Source of the DNA: Colwellia sp. E2M01
Lineage (GTDB): Bacteria > Pseudomonadota > Gammaproteobacteria > Enterobacterales > Alteromonadaceae
Direction of reading: 5' to 3'
Length of the DNA stretch: 45,893 bases
Assembly (NCBI RefSeq): GCF_018860585.1
Contig: NZ_JAHKPR010000086.1
Span: 1 to 45,893 of the forward strand
Shown here piece by piece: positions 8,948 through 18,096 of this stretch (within the stretch, counting starts at the first letter, position 1; every line of letters begins with the position of its first letter). The notes under the pieces were generated by a model that was not told the origin of the DNA, did not search any database, and worked only from the letters and a program-made list of their open reading frames with translations. The position numbers were made by a program, and so were the translations under genes.

Positions 8948-10143
8948 TACTTAACCTCCGCTGTTGTGGCTTCTTTTTTGTCTTTAACTTCTAGTTCTTT
9001 TGACTCGTCACTTTTGAACATTGACATTTTGTCAAATAAGTTCGGTAACAAACCGGCAATACCTTTAGGTAACAACAAGGTAACCAGTACAAATAATCCA
9101 CCTAGCGCGAATAACCAAGCTTCTGGCATAATCGCAGTAAAACGTGTTTTGGCGTAACTCACTACAATCGCACCGATAATTGCGCCATATAAAGTACAAC
9201 GACCACCAATAGCCACCCAAATTACCATTTCAATTGAGTTAAGTGGCGAGAATTCGCCTGGGTTGATAATACCTACTTGCGGCACATATAAAGCACCGGC
9301 AACACCCGCAAGCATAGCTGATACTACAAATATCCATACTTTATAATGCTCAGGTTTGTAGCCAACAAAACGTACGCGGCTTTCAGCATCACGGGTGGCG
9401 GTAACTACTCGGCCCATTTTAGAGTTAACAATGTAGTTACTGATCCAGTAAGCTATAGCTAATGCTACTGCGGTAATAATAAATAATGCTAACTTAGTGC
9501 TTGGCTCTTGTAATGAGAAGCCTGCAATTTCTTTAAAGTCAGTTAAGCCATTGTTACCACCAAAGCCCATTTCATTTCTGAAAAACGCTAACATTAATGC
9601 ATAAGTCATGGCTTGGGTCATAATTGACAAGTAAACACCACTAACACGTGATCTAAAGGCCATTGAACCGAACACATAAGCAAGTAAACCAGGGCCAATA
9701 AACACCATGGCAATCATCCAAAAAATACTGCTAGAGCCTGCCCAGAACCAAGGAAGTTCAGTCCAACTTAAAAATACCATAAAGTCTGGTAAGTCTGGGT
9801 TACCGTATACACCACGGTCGCCAATTTGACGCATTAAGTACATGCCCATGGCATAGCCACCTAAGGTGAAAAATGCACCGTGCCCTAAACTTAATATACC
9901 GCAATAGCCCCAAACAAGGTCAACCGCTAAGGCCAATAAGGCGTAACATAAGTATTTACCAAATAAGCTTACCGTATAGTCACTTACGTGTAGGAATGAA
10001 CCTTCCGCGAAGAACAAGTTACAGATAGTTACGTAAAGTGTGGCAATAAATAAGGTGCCTACCACCACATGTAAATGGCTTAATGTTTTAAACATTTTTT
10101 GCATTGAAAAATTCTCAGTAGCAAGTGTAGTTGAAGTAGTCAT
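8947..10143 (-). CDS. urtC: Urea ABC transporter permease UrtC
   Basis: LivM-type permease, 398 residues and strongly hydrophobic, with multiple membrane segments from about residue 28 to 365. The conserved LALDLVWGYCGILSLGHGAFF-like block is present near residues 70-95, the VGLY/SIMTQAMTYAL region in the middle, and GGRCTLYGAIIGA near the C-terminus. A charged cytoplasmic tail rich in Lys and Glu closes the protein. It starts in a 1-nt overlap with the urtB stop. With UrtB it forms the membrane pathway for urea. Confidence 0.95.
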   Translation of the reverse strand: MTTSTTLATENFSMQKMFKTLSHLHVVVGTLFIATLYVTICNLFFAEGSFLHVSDYTVSLFGKYLCYALLALAVDLVWGYCGILSLGHGAFFTLGGYAMGMYLMRQIGDRGVYGNPDLPDFMVFLSWTELPWFWAGSSSIFWMIAMVFIGPGLLAYVFGSMAFRSRVSGVYLSIMTQAMTYALMLAFFRNEMGFGGNNGLTDFKEIAGFSLQEPSTKLALFIITAVALAIAYWISNYIVNSKMGRVVTATRDAESRVRFVGYKPEHYKVWIFVVSAMLAGVAGALYVPQVGIINPGEFSPLNSIEMVIWVAIGGRCTLYGAIIGAIVVSYAKTRFTAIMPEAWLFALGGLFVLVTLLLPKGIAGLLPNLFDKMSMFKSDESKELEVKDKKEATTAEVK

Positions 10144-11804
10144 TAGTCTGCCGCTCTCCCTTTTTGAGGAAACAATCCTTTAGGTCGTTTTTGAATAAAC
10201 AACACTAAGCCAACTAGCACAATAATATTGGCTAATACCGAGCCTACTGCCGGCTCTAAGAACTTATTAATTGAACCTAATGACATGGCCGCAACTAAGG
10301 TTCCCCATAAGTTACCAACACCACCAAATACAACCACTAAGAATGAGTCAATAATATAAGCCTGACCTAAGTTTGGACCTACGTTAGTTAGCTGACTCAA
10401 GACAACACCAGCAACACCAGCAATGCCTGAGCCTAAACCAAAGGTAATTGCATCTACCCAGTCACTTTTAATACTTAATGCACGTGCCATATCACGGTTT
10501 TGCGATACTGCTCGAACATGTAAACCTAACGCTGATTTTTTCAAAATAAGTAGTAAGGTAAAGAACACCATTAATGAGAAAATAATGATATATAAACGGT
10601 TATACGTTAATGAGAATACAGGGTTAATTACCCATGAACCTGTCATCCACTCTGGCGCTTGTACTTGACGGTTAAGTGGTGAGAAAATGGTTCTAACTAA
10701 TTGTTGTAGAATTAATGAAATACCGAAAGTAGCAAGTAATGTTTCTAGCGGGCGTCCTTTTAAGTAACGAATAACGCCGCGCTCGATAATAATACCAACA
10801 AAACCTGACACTAAAAAAGCTGCAGGTACTGCCATTAATAAGGAGTATTCAATTAAGTTAGGGAAAGCTAATTGAATAACATAAGTGGTATAAGCACCTA
10901 ACATCATCATTTCGCCATGCGCCATATTAATAACGCCCATAACACCAAAGGTAATAGCTAAACCAATAGCAGCAAGTAATAACACTGAGCCTAAGCTTAA
11001 ACCGAAGAAGATGTTTTCAACCACTTCAAAAAAGCTACGTTTGTCTTCAATAGCGTTAATAACTTTCGTTAAGCTTTTCGCTAGCTCTTTTTGCTCTGCA
11101 GTTTTGCTTGTTTCAGGTAATGCATTAAGCATTTTCACCATGGTATTTTTTACCGATGGCTCTAAAGTGTCTTGAAGTTGGGTAATAGCCGCCATTACCT
11201 GTGCATGATTACCCGTTTTAAGCTGGTTCAATAATAGAGTAACGTTCATTAGTTCACGAACGTCTTTGTCTTTTTCTTGGCTAATAAGTGACTGTACCGC
11301 CTCAAGTCCAGAAGCTGATGGGTTATCCAGTAACTGTTTTACCGCCTGAATACGCACGTCTTTATTTTTATCGGTCAAATCTATTTTCGCGATAAAACTA
11401 CGAATATCACCACGTAAACTATTGTTAGTTCTAACTTTACGTATTTTAGATTTTTTAACAGGCGATAAAGATTCATCAGTTAATACATTTTTTAACGCAT
11501 AAAGTGAGTCGTCATTTTTTAAAGCACTGACAACGGTTTTATCTGCTTTTAAATAATAAAGATCTCCATTAAGCATAAGTTCTAGCACGTTACGTGTGCG
11601 ATCATCTTTAATTGCCGCTATTTGTTCAACTAGTGGTAACATTTTTTTAAGTTTAGTGGCAGGGAGTTTACTCACTAACTCTGTCAGTATAGGGTCTGTA
11701 GCTGTATTTTCAGCATCAGTTAATACCGGTGTATTAGCTAGAGCTTGCCCAGATATAATAAAGCTTAGTAATACTGTAAGTAGTACTGAGAATATTCGCT
11801 TCAT
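10143..11804 (-). CDS. urtB: Urea ABC transporter permease UrtB
   Basis: LivH-type permease, 553 residues. Residues 1-23 are a signal peptide, followed by a roughly 240-residue extracytoplasmic helical region, then the membrane permease domain from about residue 265 (GLSLGSVLLLAAIGLAITFGVMGVINMAHGEMM). The N-terminal extension is characteristic of UrtB and separates it from ordinary LivH proteins of about 300 residues. The first gene after the urtA terminator at 11977-12016, it is probably transcribed by read-through and so at a lower level than urtA. Confidence 0.95.
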   Translation of the reverse strand: MKRIFSVLLTVLLSFIISGQALANTPVLTDAENTATDPILTELVSKLPATKLKKMLPLVEQIAAIKDDRTRNVLELMLNGDLYYLKADKTVVSALKNDDSLYALKNVLTDESLSPVKKSKIRKVRTNNSLRGDIRSFIAKIDLTDKNKDVRIQAVKQLLDNPSASGLEAVQSLISQEKDKDVRELMNVTLLLNQLKTGNHAQVMAAITQLQDTLEPSVKNTMVKMLNALPETSKTAEQKELAKSLTKVINAIEDKRSFFEVVENIFFGLSLGSVLLLAAIGLAITFGVMGVINMAHGEMMMLGAYTTYVIQLAFPNLIEYSLLMAVPAAFLVSGFVGIIIERGVIRYLKGRPLETLLATFGISLILQQLVRTIFSPLNRQVQAPEWMTGSWVINPVFSLTYNRLYIIIFSLMVFFTLLLILKKSALGLHVRAVSQNRDMARALSIKSDWVDAITFGLGSGIAGVAGVVLSQLTNVGPNLGQAYIIDSFLVVVFGGVGNLWGTLVAAMSLGSINKFLEPAVGSVLANIIVLVGLVLFIQKRPKGLFPQKGRAAD

Positions 11805-11976
11805 AGCTCATTCCTTTTTAATTTTAAATCTGACGGTCATAGTACTTTAACTATTTCCGTCTACTTACGTTTCGCACCTATAATCAAAAAACTCTTTCTC
11901 TGTAACTTTTCTCTTATTAGCAACTAAAAAGCGCTTTGATCATAGAGTGAATTAACGCAGCTTTTTTCTTATACAA

Positions 11977-12016
11977 TAAAAAAAGCTCAGCTATCAATGG
12001 GATAGATAGCTGAGCC
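11977..12016 (-). terminator. Terminator/attenuator between urtA and urtB
   Basis: Read on the minus strand, GCTCAGCTATC (12015-12005) pairs perfectly with GATAGCTGAGC (11995-11985) and is followed at once by a run of seven U. It lies 16 nt after the urtA stop. Its place inside an operon suggests partial termination that raises urtA over urtBCDE. Confidence 0.85.
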
Positions 12017-12031
12017 AACGTTAGGCTAAAC

Positions 12032-13315
12032 TTAGAAGTTTTGGCCTGAACACTTAGCGGTTTTCACATCGAAGTTGCCGCATTTAACAGGTGCTGTCCA
12101 ATCTGAAATTAAGTTTTGAGAGCTTGGTAAAAAGTCTGACCACGCGTCACCAATCACGGTACCAGGAGTTTCTGAAACCACTTCAAATTGACCATCTTCT
12201 TGAATTTCACCAATAAGTACTGGCTTAGATAAGTGATGGTTTGCATTCATTACTGCAATACCGCCAGTTAAGTTAGGTACAGCAATACCAATTAAACCTT
12301 GCTCAACAGCGTCTACGTCTGTAGTACCTACTTTTTCAACCGCTTTGGCCCACATTTTAAAGCCAATGTAAGTTGCTTCCATTGGATCGTTAGTTACACG
12401 CTTTTTATCACCAATGTATGCTTTCCAGTTTTCGATAAACTCTTCGTTTTCATCAGTTTCAACACTTTGGAAGTAGTTCCAAGCCGCTAAATGACCAACT
12501 AATGGTTTAGTGTCAAAACCAGAAAGTTCTTCTTCACCAACTGAGAATGCAACCACTGGAATGTCTTCTGCTGAAATGCCTTGGTTACCTAACTCTTTGT
12601 AGAATGGAATATTAGCATCGCCGTTAATCGTTGAAACTACAGCAGTTTTCTTACCAGCTGAACCAAACTTTTTAATGTCTGATACAATACCTTGCCAGTC
12701 TGAATGACCAAACGGTGTGTAGTTAATCATAATATCAGCGTCTTTCACGCCTTTAGACTTTAAGTAAGCCTCAAGTATTTTATTAGTTGTGCGTGGATAA
12801 ACGTAATCAGTACCCGCTAAAACCCAACGCGTTGCGCCAATATCATCCATTAAGTAGTCAACGGCAGGTATCGCTTGTTGGTTTGGCGCAGCACCTGTGT
12901 AAAATACGTTTTTAGATGACTCTTCACCTTCGTATTGTACTGGGTAGAATAATAAGCCGTTTAGCTCTTCAAGTACTGGTAATGCAGATTTACGTGATAC
13001 TGAAGTCCAACAACCAAAAATAACATCAACCTTTTCTTTAGCTAATAATTCACGGGTTTTCTCAGCAAATAACGGCCAGTTTGACGCAGGGTCAACCACA
13101 ACGGCTTCTAATTTCTTACCTAATAAACCGCCGGCTTTGTTTTGCTCTTCAATCATCATTAAAACAGTGTCTTTTAATGTGGTTTCAGAAATAGCCATAG
13201 TGCCTGACAAAGAATGTAGTACACCAACTTTAATGGTGTCTGCTGCGTAAGACATTTGCGCCACTAAGCTACTTGCAATGATTGAGCTTGCGATTATTAA
13301 TTTTTTAAATTTCAT
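12032..13315 (-). CDS. urtA: Urea ABC transporter substrate-binding protein UrtA
   Basis: Periplasmic urea-binding protein of the importer, 427 residues. A signal peptide ends at SYAAD (about residue 25). The mature part has the UrtA/AmiC-like blocks IKVGVLHSLSGTMAISE, VFGCWTSVSRKSALPVLE, LLFYPVQYEGEESS and TNDPMEATYIGF. A good ribosome site (CAGGAT) precedes the ATG. It lies 94 nt after the porin gene and is followed by a strong terminator. Specificity for urea over short-chain amides follows from linkage to urt and ure genes. Confidence 0.97.
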   Translation of the reverse strand: MKFKKLIIASSIIASSLVAQMSYAADTIKVGVLHSLSGTMAISETTLKDTVLMMIEEQNKAGGLLGKKLEAVVVDPASNWPLFAEKTRELLAKEKVDVIFGCWTSVSRKSALPVLEELNGLLFYPVQYEGEESSKNVFYTGAAPNQQAIPAVDYLMDDIGATRWVLAGTDYVYPRTTNKILEAYLKSKGVKDADIMINYTPFGHSDWQGIVSDIKKFGSAGKKTAVVSTINGDANIPFYKELGNQGISAEDIPVVAFSVGEEELSGFDTKPLVGHLAAWNYFQSVETDENEEFIENWKAYIGDKKRVTNDPMEATYIGFKMWAKAVEKVGTTDVDAVEQGLIGIAVPNLTGGIAVMNANHHLSKPVLIGEIQEDGQFEVVSETPGTVIGDAWSDFLPSSQNLISDWTAPVKCGNFDVKTAKCSGQNF

Positions 13316-13409
13316 TTTATTATCCTGTATAATTATGTACTTAAAAGGGGAGTAAAGGTACGCGTTAGCTGGTTAGCATGAATGCGTACTTTTAAAGTAG
13401 CGGTAGCGC

Positions 13410-14378
13410 TTAGAAAGTAACTAACGCTTCAACTGCGAATGAGTTAGCGTCTGCGCCTGCAGTACCTTCATTACTGTCCATACGGTATTCAAATACCATT
13501 AATAGGTTATCGTTTACTACATAGCTTGGAGAAATGGTGATACCACTTGACTCTTCTGTTGCAGCACCTGTTAATGAGTTTTCAACTTCCCAAGCGTTGT
13601 AACGTAACGTTAAACCAACTTTGTCAGTAAATGCGTAGTTAACCATTGCTAAATAGCCTGATGCTTCAGTGTCATCACCAGCAGTGTTATCTGCCATGTT
13701 ATACTCAAGACCAATAGTTAATGGACCCGCTGCATAACTACCCCACAAGTTAATCATGTCAATATCTTGGCCTGTAGCTGTTTCATCCATTGAATAAAAT
13801 GCTTTTAAGGTGATTGCTTCTGTTGGCATAAAAGCAAACATAGTTTCAATGGCGGGAGAGTCAGCATTAAAATCTTGAGGGCCGGCTAACGAGTTAACAA
13901 CTGAAACAGCAACAGCAAATTTATCCGCGCTGTACATACCTGAAACACCTTGTTGGTAGTAACCGTAGAAGTATTTGGCGTAACCAGTACCTGAATATTG
14001 GTATAAACCAGTAGGCTCTTCAGCTTCGAAACCTGAGTAGCTTAGGAATCGACCTGCTTTTACACTGATGTTATCTGTATATGCGTATGTCATGTAGGCT
14101 TGTTCAAGATCGACACCATCAGCATTAGCGTCACTGCTTTGATATTCGATATCAACGTTAACAGATAACTTATTACCAAAATCATAGGCAAGATCAATTT
14201 CTGCTTGGTCAAGCCCCATTGAAGGATCAGCACCATCTAAATCTGATGAGTAATAAGACATATCAACAAAGCCACTGATACTTAGTGGATCTTTAACTTC
14301 TTCGGCTTGTGCCGACAAAGCCCCTAAGGAAAGAAATAATGTCGCTGCTACGGGTGTTAATTTTGTTAAAAATTTCAT
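13410..14378 (-). CDS. Outer-membrane beta-barrel porin of the urea locus
   Basis: The 322-residue product starts with a clear signal peptide ending at LSAQA|EE and continues as alternating amphipathic strands (SISGFVDMSYY, KLSVNVDIEYQSSD, ISVKAGRFLSYSG) to a C-terminal phenylalanine (ALVTF), the BAM recognition mark. It resembles the Bbp2/OmpL-like family of putative porins. It is the first gene of the minus-strand urea locus, just before urtA, so it probably lets urea cross the outer membrane. Substrate is inference from position. The candidate promoter and operator lie upstream at 14466-14536. Confidence 0.88.
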   Translation of the reverse strand: MKFLTKLTPVAATLFLSLGALSAQAEEVKDPLSISGFVDMSYYSSDLDGADPSMGLDQAEIDLAYDFGNKLSVNVDIEYQSSDANADGVDLEQAYMTYAYTDNISVKAGRFLSYSGFEAEEPTGLYQYSGTGYAKYFYGYYQQGVSGMYSADKFAVAVSVVNSLAGPQDFNADSPAIETMFAFMPTEAITLKAFYSMDETATGQDIDMINLWGSYAAGPLTIGLEYNMADNTAGDDTEASGYLAMVNYAFTDKVGLTLRYNAWEVENSLTGAATEESSGITISPSYVVNDNLLMVFEYRMDSNEGTAGADANSFAVEALVTF

Positions 14379-14727
14379 GTTGCGCTTCCAATGTTTTAAG
14401 TGAATAAAATGTGATGGTTATCTTTTTAGTTGATAACTTGACACTAAGACTATTTTGAACTGGGTTTAGTATGTCGATTAACGTCAACAAGTAACATTCG
14501 TAAAAGCGCGCAACAGACTACGCATAACTACGCATATTTTTTTACCGGAAAATATGTAAGATGTCGCTCATCCATAAATCTGATAACCTAGAGCAGACAG
14601 ACACAAGCTTTTAAATTTATAATAAATAAGCCTAAAATGAGTTTAAAAGGTAAAATCAATACAAGTTCGCTATTTATCTTTCAAAAACAAGCAATACTCA
14701 ACAACCCTTTAATTAAGTTATTTTTGT
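14379..14727. other. Divergent regulatory region, urea locus / transporter-kinase gene
   Basis: The 349-bp gap separates the leftward porin-urt-ure genes from the rightward kinase gene. For the leftward direction a weak -10 (TACTAA, 14471-14466) lies 17 nt from a poor -35 (TTACTT, 14494-14489), typical of an activator-dependent promoter. For the rightward direction a TATAAT (14618-14623) has no good -35. An inverted repeat CATATTTT/AAAATATG lies at 14533-14556. The tandem operator candidate is listed separately. The promoter calls are weak; no gene is seen here. Confidence 0.4.
14517..14536. promoter_or_regulatory. Candidate response-regulator operator (two tandem 10-bp repeats)
   Basis: ACTACGCATA occurs twice with no spacer (14517-14526 and 14527-14536), a spacing of one helical turn. 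A third, degenerate copy (TACGAAT on the minus strand) lies near 14497-14503, next to the putative -35 of the porin promoter. Tandem heptamer-like sites are common for NarL/FixJ-type regulators, and such a regulator is encoded at 18086-18976. The link is inference. Confidence 0.5.
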
Positions 14728-17700
14728 ATGCAAGCCAATCAGAAAATATTACCTAAACGTAGAATCTACAATAAGCTTGTTGCCAACGAGATGATGGAAG
14801 ATTTTGCTTTGCGCTTTACCGCAAGACGTGCCAGACATTGGTCACTAAGCAGAATTGCCGCAACCGCATTGGGTATTGTGTCGTTTTTAGTATTAGAAGC
14901 AATTGGCGGTGCTATCACCCTTAACTACGGTTTTACTAATGCTGCTTGGGCTATTTTAGCGATAATATTTGTAGTCTTTATTACCGGCTTACCTATTAGT
15001 TACTATGCGGCAAAATATGGGGTTGATATAGATTTACTCAGCCGTGGAGCAGGTTTTGGTTATATTGGTTCAACCATCGCTTCACTTATTTATGCCTCTT
15101 TTACTTTTATATTCTTTGCCCTTGAAGCGGCCATTATGTCAATGGCCTTAAAAATACTGTTCGGGCTCCCCTTAAGTATTGGTTATATCGTTAGTGCTGT
15201 TGTGGTTATTCCCCTAGTTACCCACGGCATTGCCTATATCAGTCGTTTTCAGGTATGGACACAACCTTTATGGATATTTTTACAATGCTTGCCGCTATAT
15301 TTTGTTTTTAGTCATGAAGGTAATCAATTACAAGGTTGGATTGAATTTAACGGTGATGCCGGCGAAAGTGGTAGTTCATTTAATATTTTATTGTTTGGCG
15401 CGGCATCGGCCGTACTACTTTGTTTAGTGGCACAAATTGGCGAGCAGGTCGATTTTCTACGTTTTCTACCAGAAAAGCCTAAAAAGAAAGCATGGCGTTG
15501 GTGGGCAGCGCTTATCGCTGCAGGCCCAGGTTGGATTATATTTGGCGCATTAAAATTATTACTCGGCTCTTTTTTAGCTTACCTTGCATTACAACAAGGT
15601 ATTGCCGCTGATTTAGCCGATGATCCTGCGCATATGTACCAAATGGCTTTTGGTTATGTTTTTGATAATGTAGATTTCGTCGTAATTGTCGCTTGTACTT
15701 TCGTCGTTGTTTCACAATTAAAAATTAATGTCGCCAACGCTTATGCTGGCTCATTAGCTTGGTCTAATTTTTTCTCTCGAGTAACACATAATCATCCAGG
15801 TCGTGTAGTGTGGATGGTGTTTAATGTTGCAATTGCCCTACTTTTAATGGAATTAGGCATTTATCAAACCATTGAAAGCATGTTATCTGTTTATTCGGTA
15901 TTGGTGTTAGCCTGGCTCAGCTCAGTAGTTGCCGACTTAATAATTAACAAGCCGCTTGGATTAAGTCCTAAACATATTGAGTTTAAACGATCGCATTTAT
16001 ACGACATAAACCCTGTTGGTGTCGGTTCAATGTTTATTGCTTCACTTGTCGGTTTTACTGCCCATTTTGGTTGGTATGGTGAAACCATTAAAGCCCTCGC
16101 CTCTTTTATTGCCTGTGGTTTACCTTTTATTACTGTGCCGTTAATCGGTTGGTTAACTAAAGGTAAATACTATTTAATTGATGAAAATAGATCTGAAATT
16201 ACCCAGGTAACACAATGTCATATTTGTGAGAATAGCTTCGATAAAGAAGATATGACTTTCTGCCCAGCTTACGGTAAAGCTATCTGTTCCCTATGTTGTA
16301 GTTTAGACGTTCGTTGTGGCGATCAATGTCGCACTAAAGCCACCTTATCAAAACAATCCTATGATTTTTTTAAAACGTTTTTCAGTGAAACGGCTTTACG
16401 CAAATTTTCCACACCATTAATGCACTTTGTTGCTTTAACACTTGGTCTTAGCTTAATTGGTGCGAGCATAATTTTCCTTATCTATATTCAATTACCGATG
16501 GAAAATAGTGAGATAAGAGCCGTTTTTGCCAGTACTTTAATTAAAATATTTTTTGTATTGGTCATTATTATTGGTGTGGTCAGTTGGCTATTTACGCTAG
16601 CCCGCAGTAGTAATGTACTTGCTATGCGTGAATTACGCTCGCAAACGAGAGCCTTAGAAGATGAATTTATTGCCCATGAAAAAACATCAATGGCCTTAAA
16701 AGATGCTAAAGAAATTGCCGAAGCCGCAAATAATGCCAAAAGTAGATACCTTGCGGGGTTAAGTCATGAGCTAAGAACACCACTGAATGTGTTATTAGGT
16801 TATGCGCAACTATTAAGTCAAGATCAAGAGTTACCCAGACAACAACGAGAGCGCCTTGGTATAGTAAAACGTAATGGCGAACATTTAGCCGACTTAATTG
16901 AGGGCTTATTGGAAATATCTAAAATTGAAGCAGGTCGCGTCACTTTACAGCGCGATGAGTTTAATTTTAAAGCCGTATTACAACAACTCGTTGATATGTT
17001 TCAAATGCAAGCTAGTCAAAAAGGCTTAAAATTTCACTATGTAACCAAAGGCTTGGTACCAGAATACGTTGCCTGTGATAAACAGCGGTTACGACAAATA
17101 TTAATTAATTTAATTTCTAACGCCATTAAATATACCGAAAAAGGCTCAATTACTTTTGAAATGAGTTACCGCAGCCAAGTTGCACATTTTAGTATTAGCG
17201 ATACTGGAACAGGTATTTCGCTAGAAAACCAAGAGTTGATTTTTAAACCGTTCGAACAAATAAGAAATACGCACACGCAAGCGATTGGTGGTACAGGTTT
17301 AGGACTGACTATATCACACTCTTTAGCTGAGTTAATGGGTGGAGAAATAACCTTATCAAGCACTCTAGGACAAGGCTCAACATTTAAATTTCGATTAATG
17401 TTACTGTCTGTTCATCGTGAACAAAGTCAACCAGAGTATGCTAAAACCAAAGCTATTGGTTATGATGGTAATCGACAAAATATACTAGTCGTTGATGATG
17501 ATGACAACCAACGCCAACTGATGCATGATTTATTATCACCACTGGGTTTCACACTTTATAGTGCCGCCGATGCCGAACAAGGCTTTAACATACTTGAAGA
17601 TAACGACATTGATCTTATTTTGCTCGATGTACGCATGCCCAAAATGGATGGCTGGCAAATGGTTCAGTTATTACGAGAAAAACTGTATTTAATGCCCGTT

Positions 17701-18096
17701 ATTATGGTGTCTGCCAATGCCCGTGATGCCGAGTTTAACCTGCAAGCTGAAGGTTATCATAACGACTATATTGCGAAACCGTTAAACTTTGATACTTTAT
17801 TAGGTAAAATTGGTGGCTTACTTGAATTAAACTGGCAGTATCAAAATATTCAACAAACTAGTGATTCAAAAGTAACGAGTAATACTCGAAAACCGTTAGC
17901 AAAATCGGGAGAATACCAAGCCTTAATGGCGTTAGCTGAAATTGGTTATTTATCTGGTTTTAAAGATAAGTTTACCGAATTAAAAGAACATTATTATTTA
18001 CCTGCCGAAATAGATTCTCAATTAACTGAGTATCTTGAGTTGTGTAATTTCCCTGCCATTATTCAGTACTTAAATGAGTTAAACCATGAAGAATAA
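14728..18096 (+). CDS. Transporter-like hybrid sensor histidine kinase
   Basis: This 1122-residue protein joins, in order: a polytopic domain (about residues 40-480) resembling NCS1 purine/cytosine permeases; a cysteine cluster (C497, C500, C512, C520, C523, C524, C530, C534) that looks zinc-binding; two further membrane segments (about 555-630); HisKA with phosphoacceptor H680 in SHELRTPLN; HATPase with N794/N798 and GGTGLGL at 854-860; a receiver domain with phospho-Asp D967; and a C-terminal helical tail of about 100 residues. It probably senses substrate through the transporter-like domain and signals to the response regulator that overlaps its end by 11 nt. Divergence from the urea genes suggests urea or a related compound as signal; this is inference. 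Confidence 0.9.
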   Translation: MQANQKILPKRRIYNKLVANEMMEDFALRFTARRARHWSLSRIAATALGIVSFLVLEAIGGAITLNYGFTNAAWAILAIIFVVFITGLPISYYAAKYGVDIDLLSRGAGFGYIGSTIASLIYASFTFIFFALEAAIMSMALKILFGLPLSIGYIVSAVVVIPLVTHGIAYISRFQVWTQPLWIFLQCLPLYFVFSHEGNQLQGWIEFNGDAGESGSSFNILLFGAASAVLLCLVAQIGEQVDFLRFLPEKPKKKAWRWWAALIAAGPGWIIFGALKLLLGSFLAYLALQQGIAADLADDPAHMYQMAFGYVFDNVDFVVIVACTFVVVSQLKINVANAYAGSLAWSNFFSRVTHNHPGRVVWMVFNVAIALLLMELGIYQTIESMLSVYSVLVLAWLSSVVADLIINKPLGLSPKHIEFKRSHLYDINPVGVGSMFIASLVGFTAHFGWYGETIKALASFIACGLPFITVPLIGWLTKGKYYLIDENRSEITQVTQCHICENSFDKEDMTFCPAYGKAICSLCCSLDVRCGDQCRTKATLSKQSYDFFKTFFSETALRKFSTPLMHFVALTLGLSLIGASIIFLIYIQLPMENSEIRAVFASTLIKIFFVLVIIIGVVSWLFTLARSSNVLAMRELRSQTRALEDEFIAHEKTSMALKDAKEIAEAANNAKSRYLAGLSHELRTPLNVLLGYAQLLSQDQELPRQQRERLGIVKRNGEHLADLIEGLLEISKIEAGRVTLQRDEFNFKAVLQQLVDMFQMQASQKGLKFHYVTKGLVPEYVACDKQRLRQILINLISNAIKYTEKGSITFEMSYRSQVAHFSISDTGTGISLENQELIFKPFEQIRNTHTQAIGGTGLGLTISHSLAELMGGEITLSSTLGQGSTFKFRLMLLSVHREQSQPEYAKTKAIGYDGNRQNILVVDDDDNQRQLMHDLLSPLGFTLYSAADAEQGFNILEDNDIDLILLDVRMPKMDGWQMVQLLREKLYLMPVIMVSANARDAEFNLQAEGYHNDYIAKPLNFDTLLGKIGGLLELNWQYQNIQQTSDSKVTSNTRKPLAKSGEYQALMALAEIGYLSGFKDKFTELKEHYYLPAEIDSQLTEYLELCNFPAIIQYLNELNHEE

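Noticed and set aside
14293-14490. 65-residue minus-strand frame over the porin start
   Set aside because: It overlaps the porin signal peptide in another frame and covers the promoter region.
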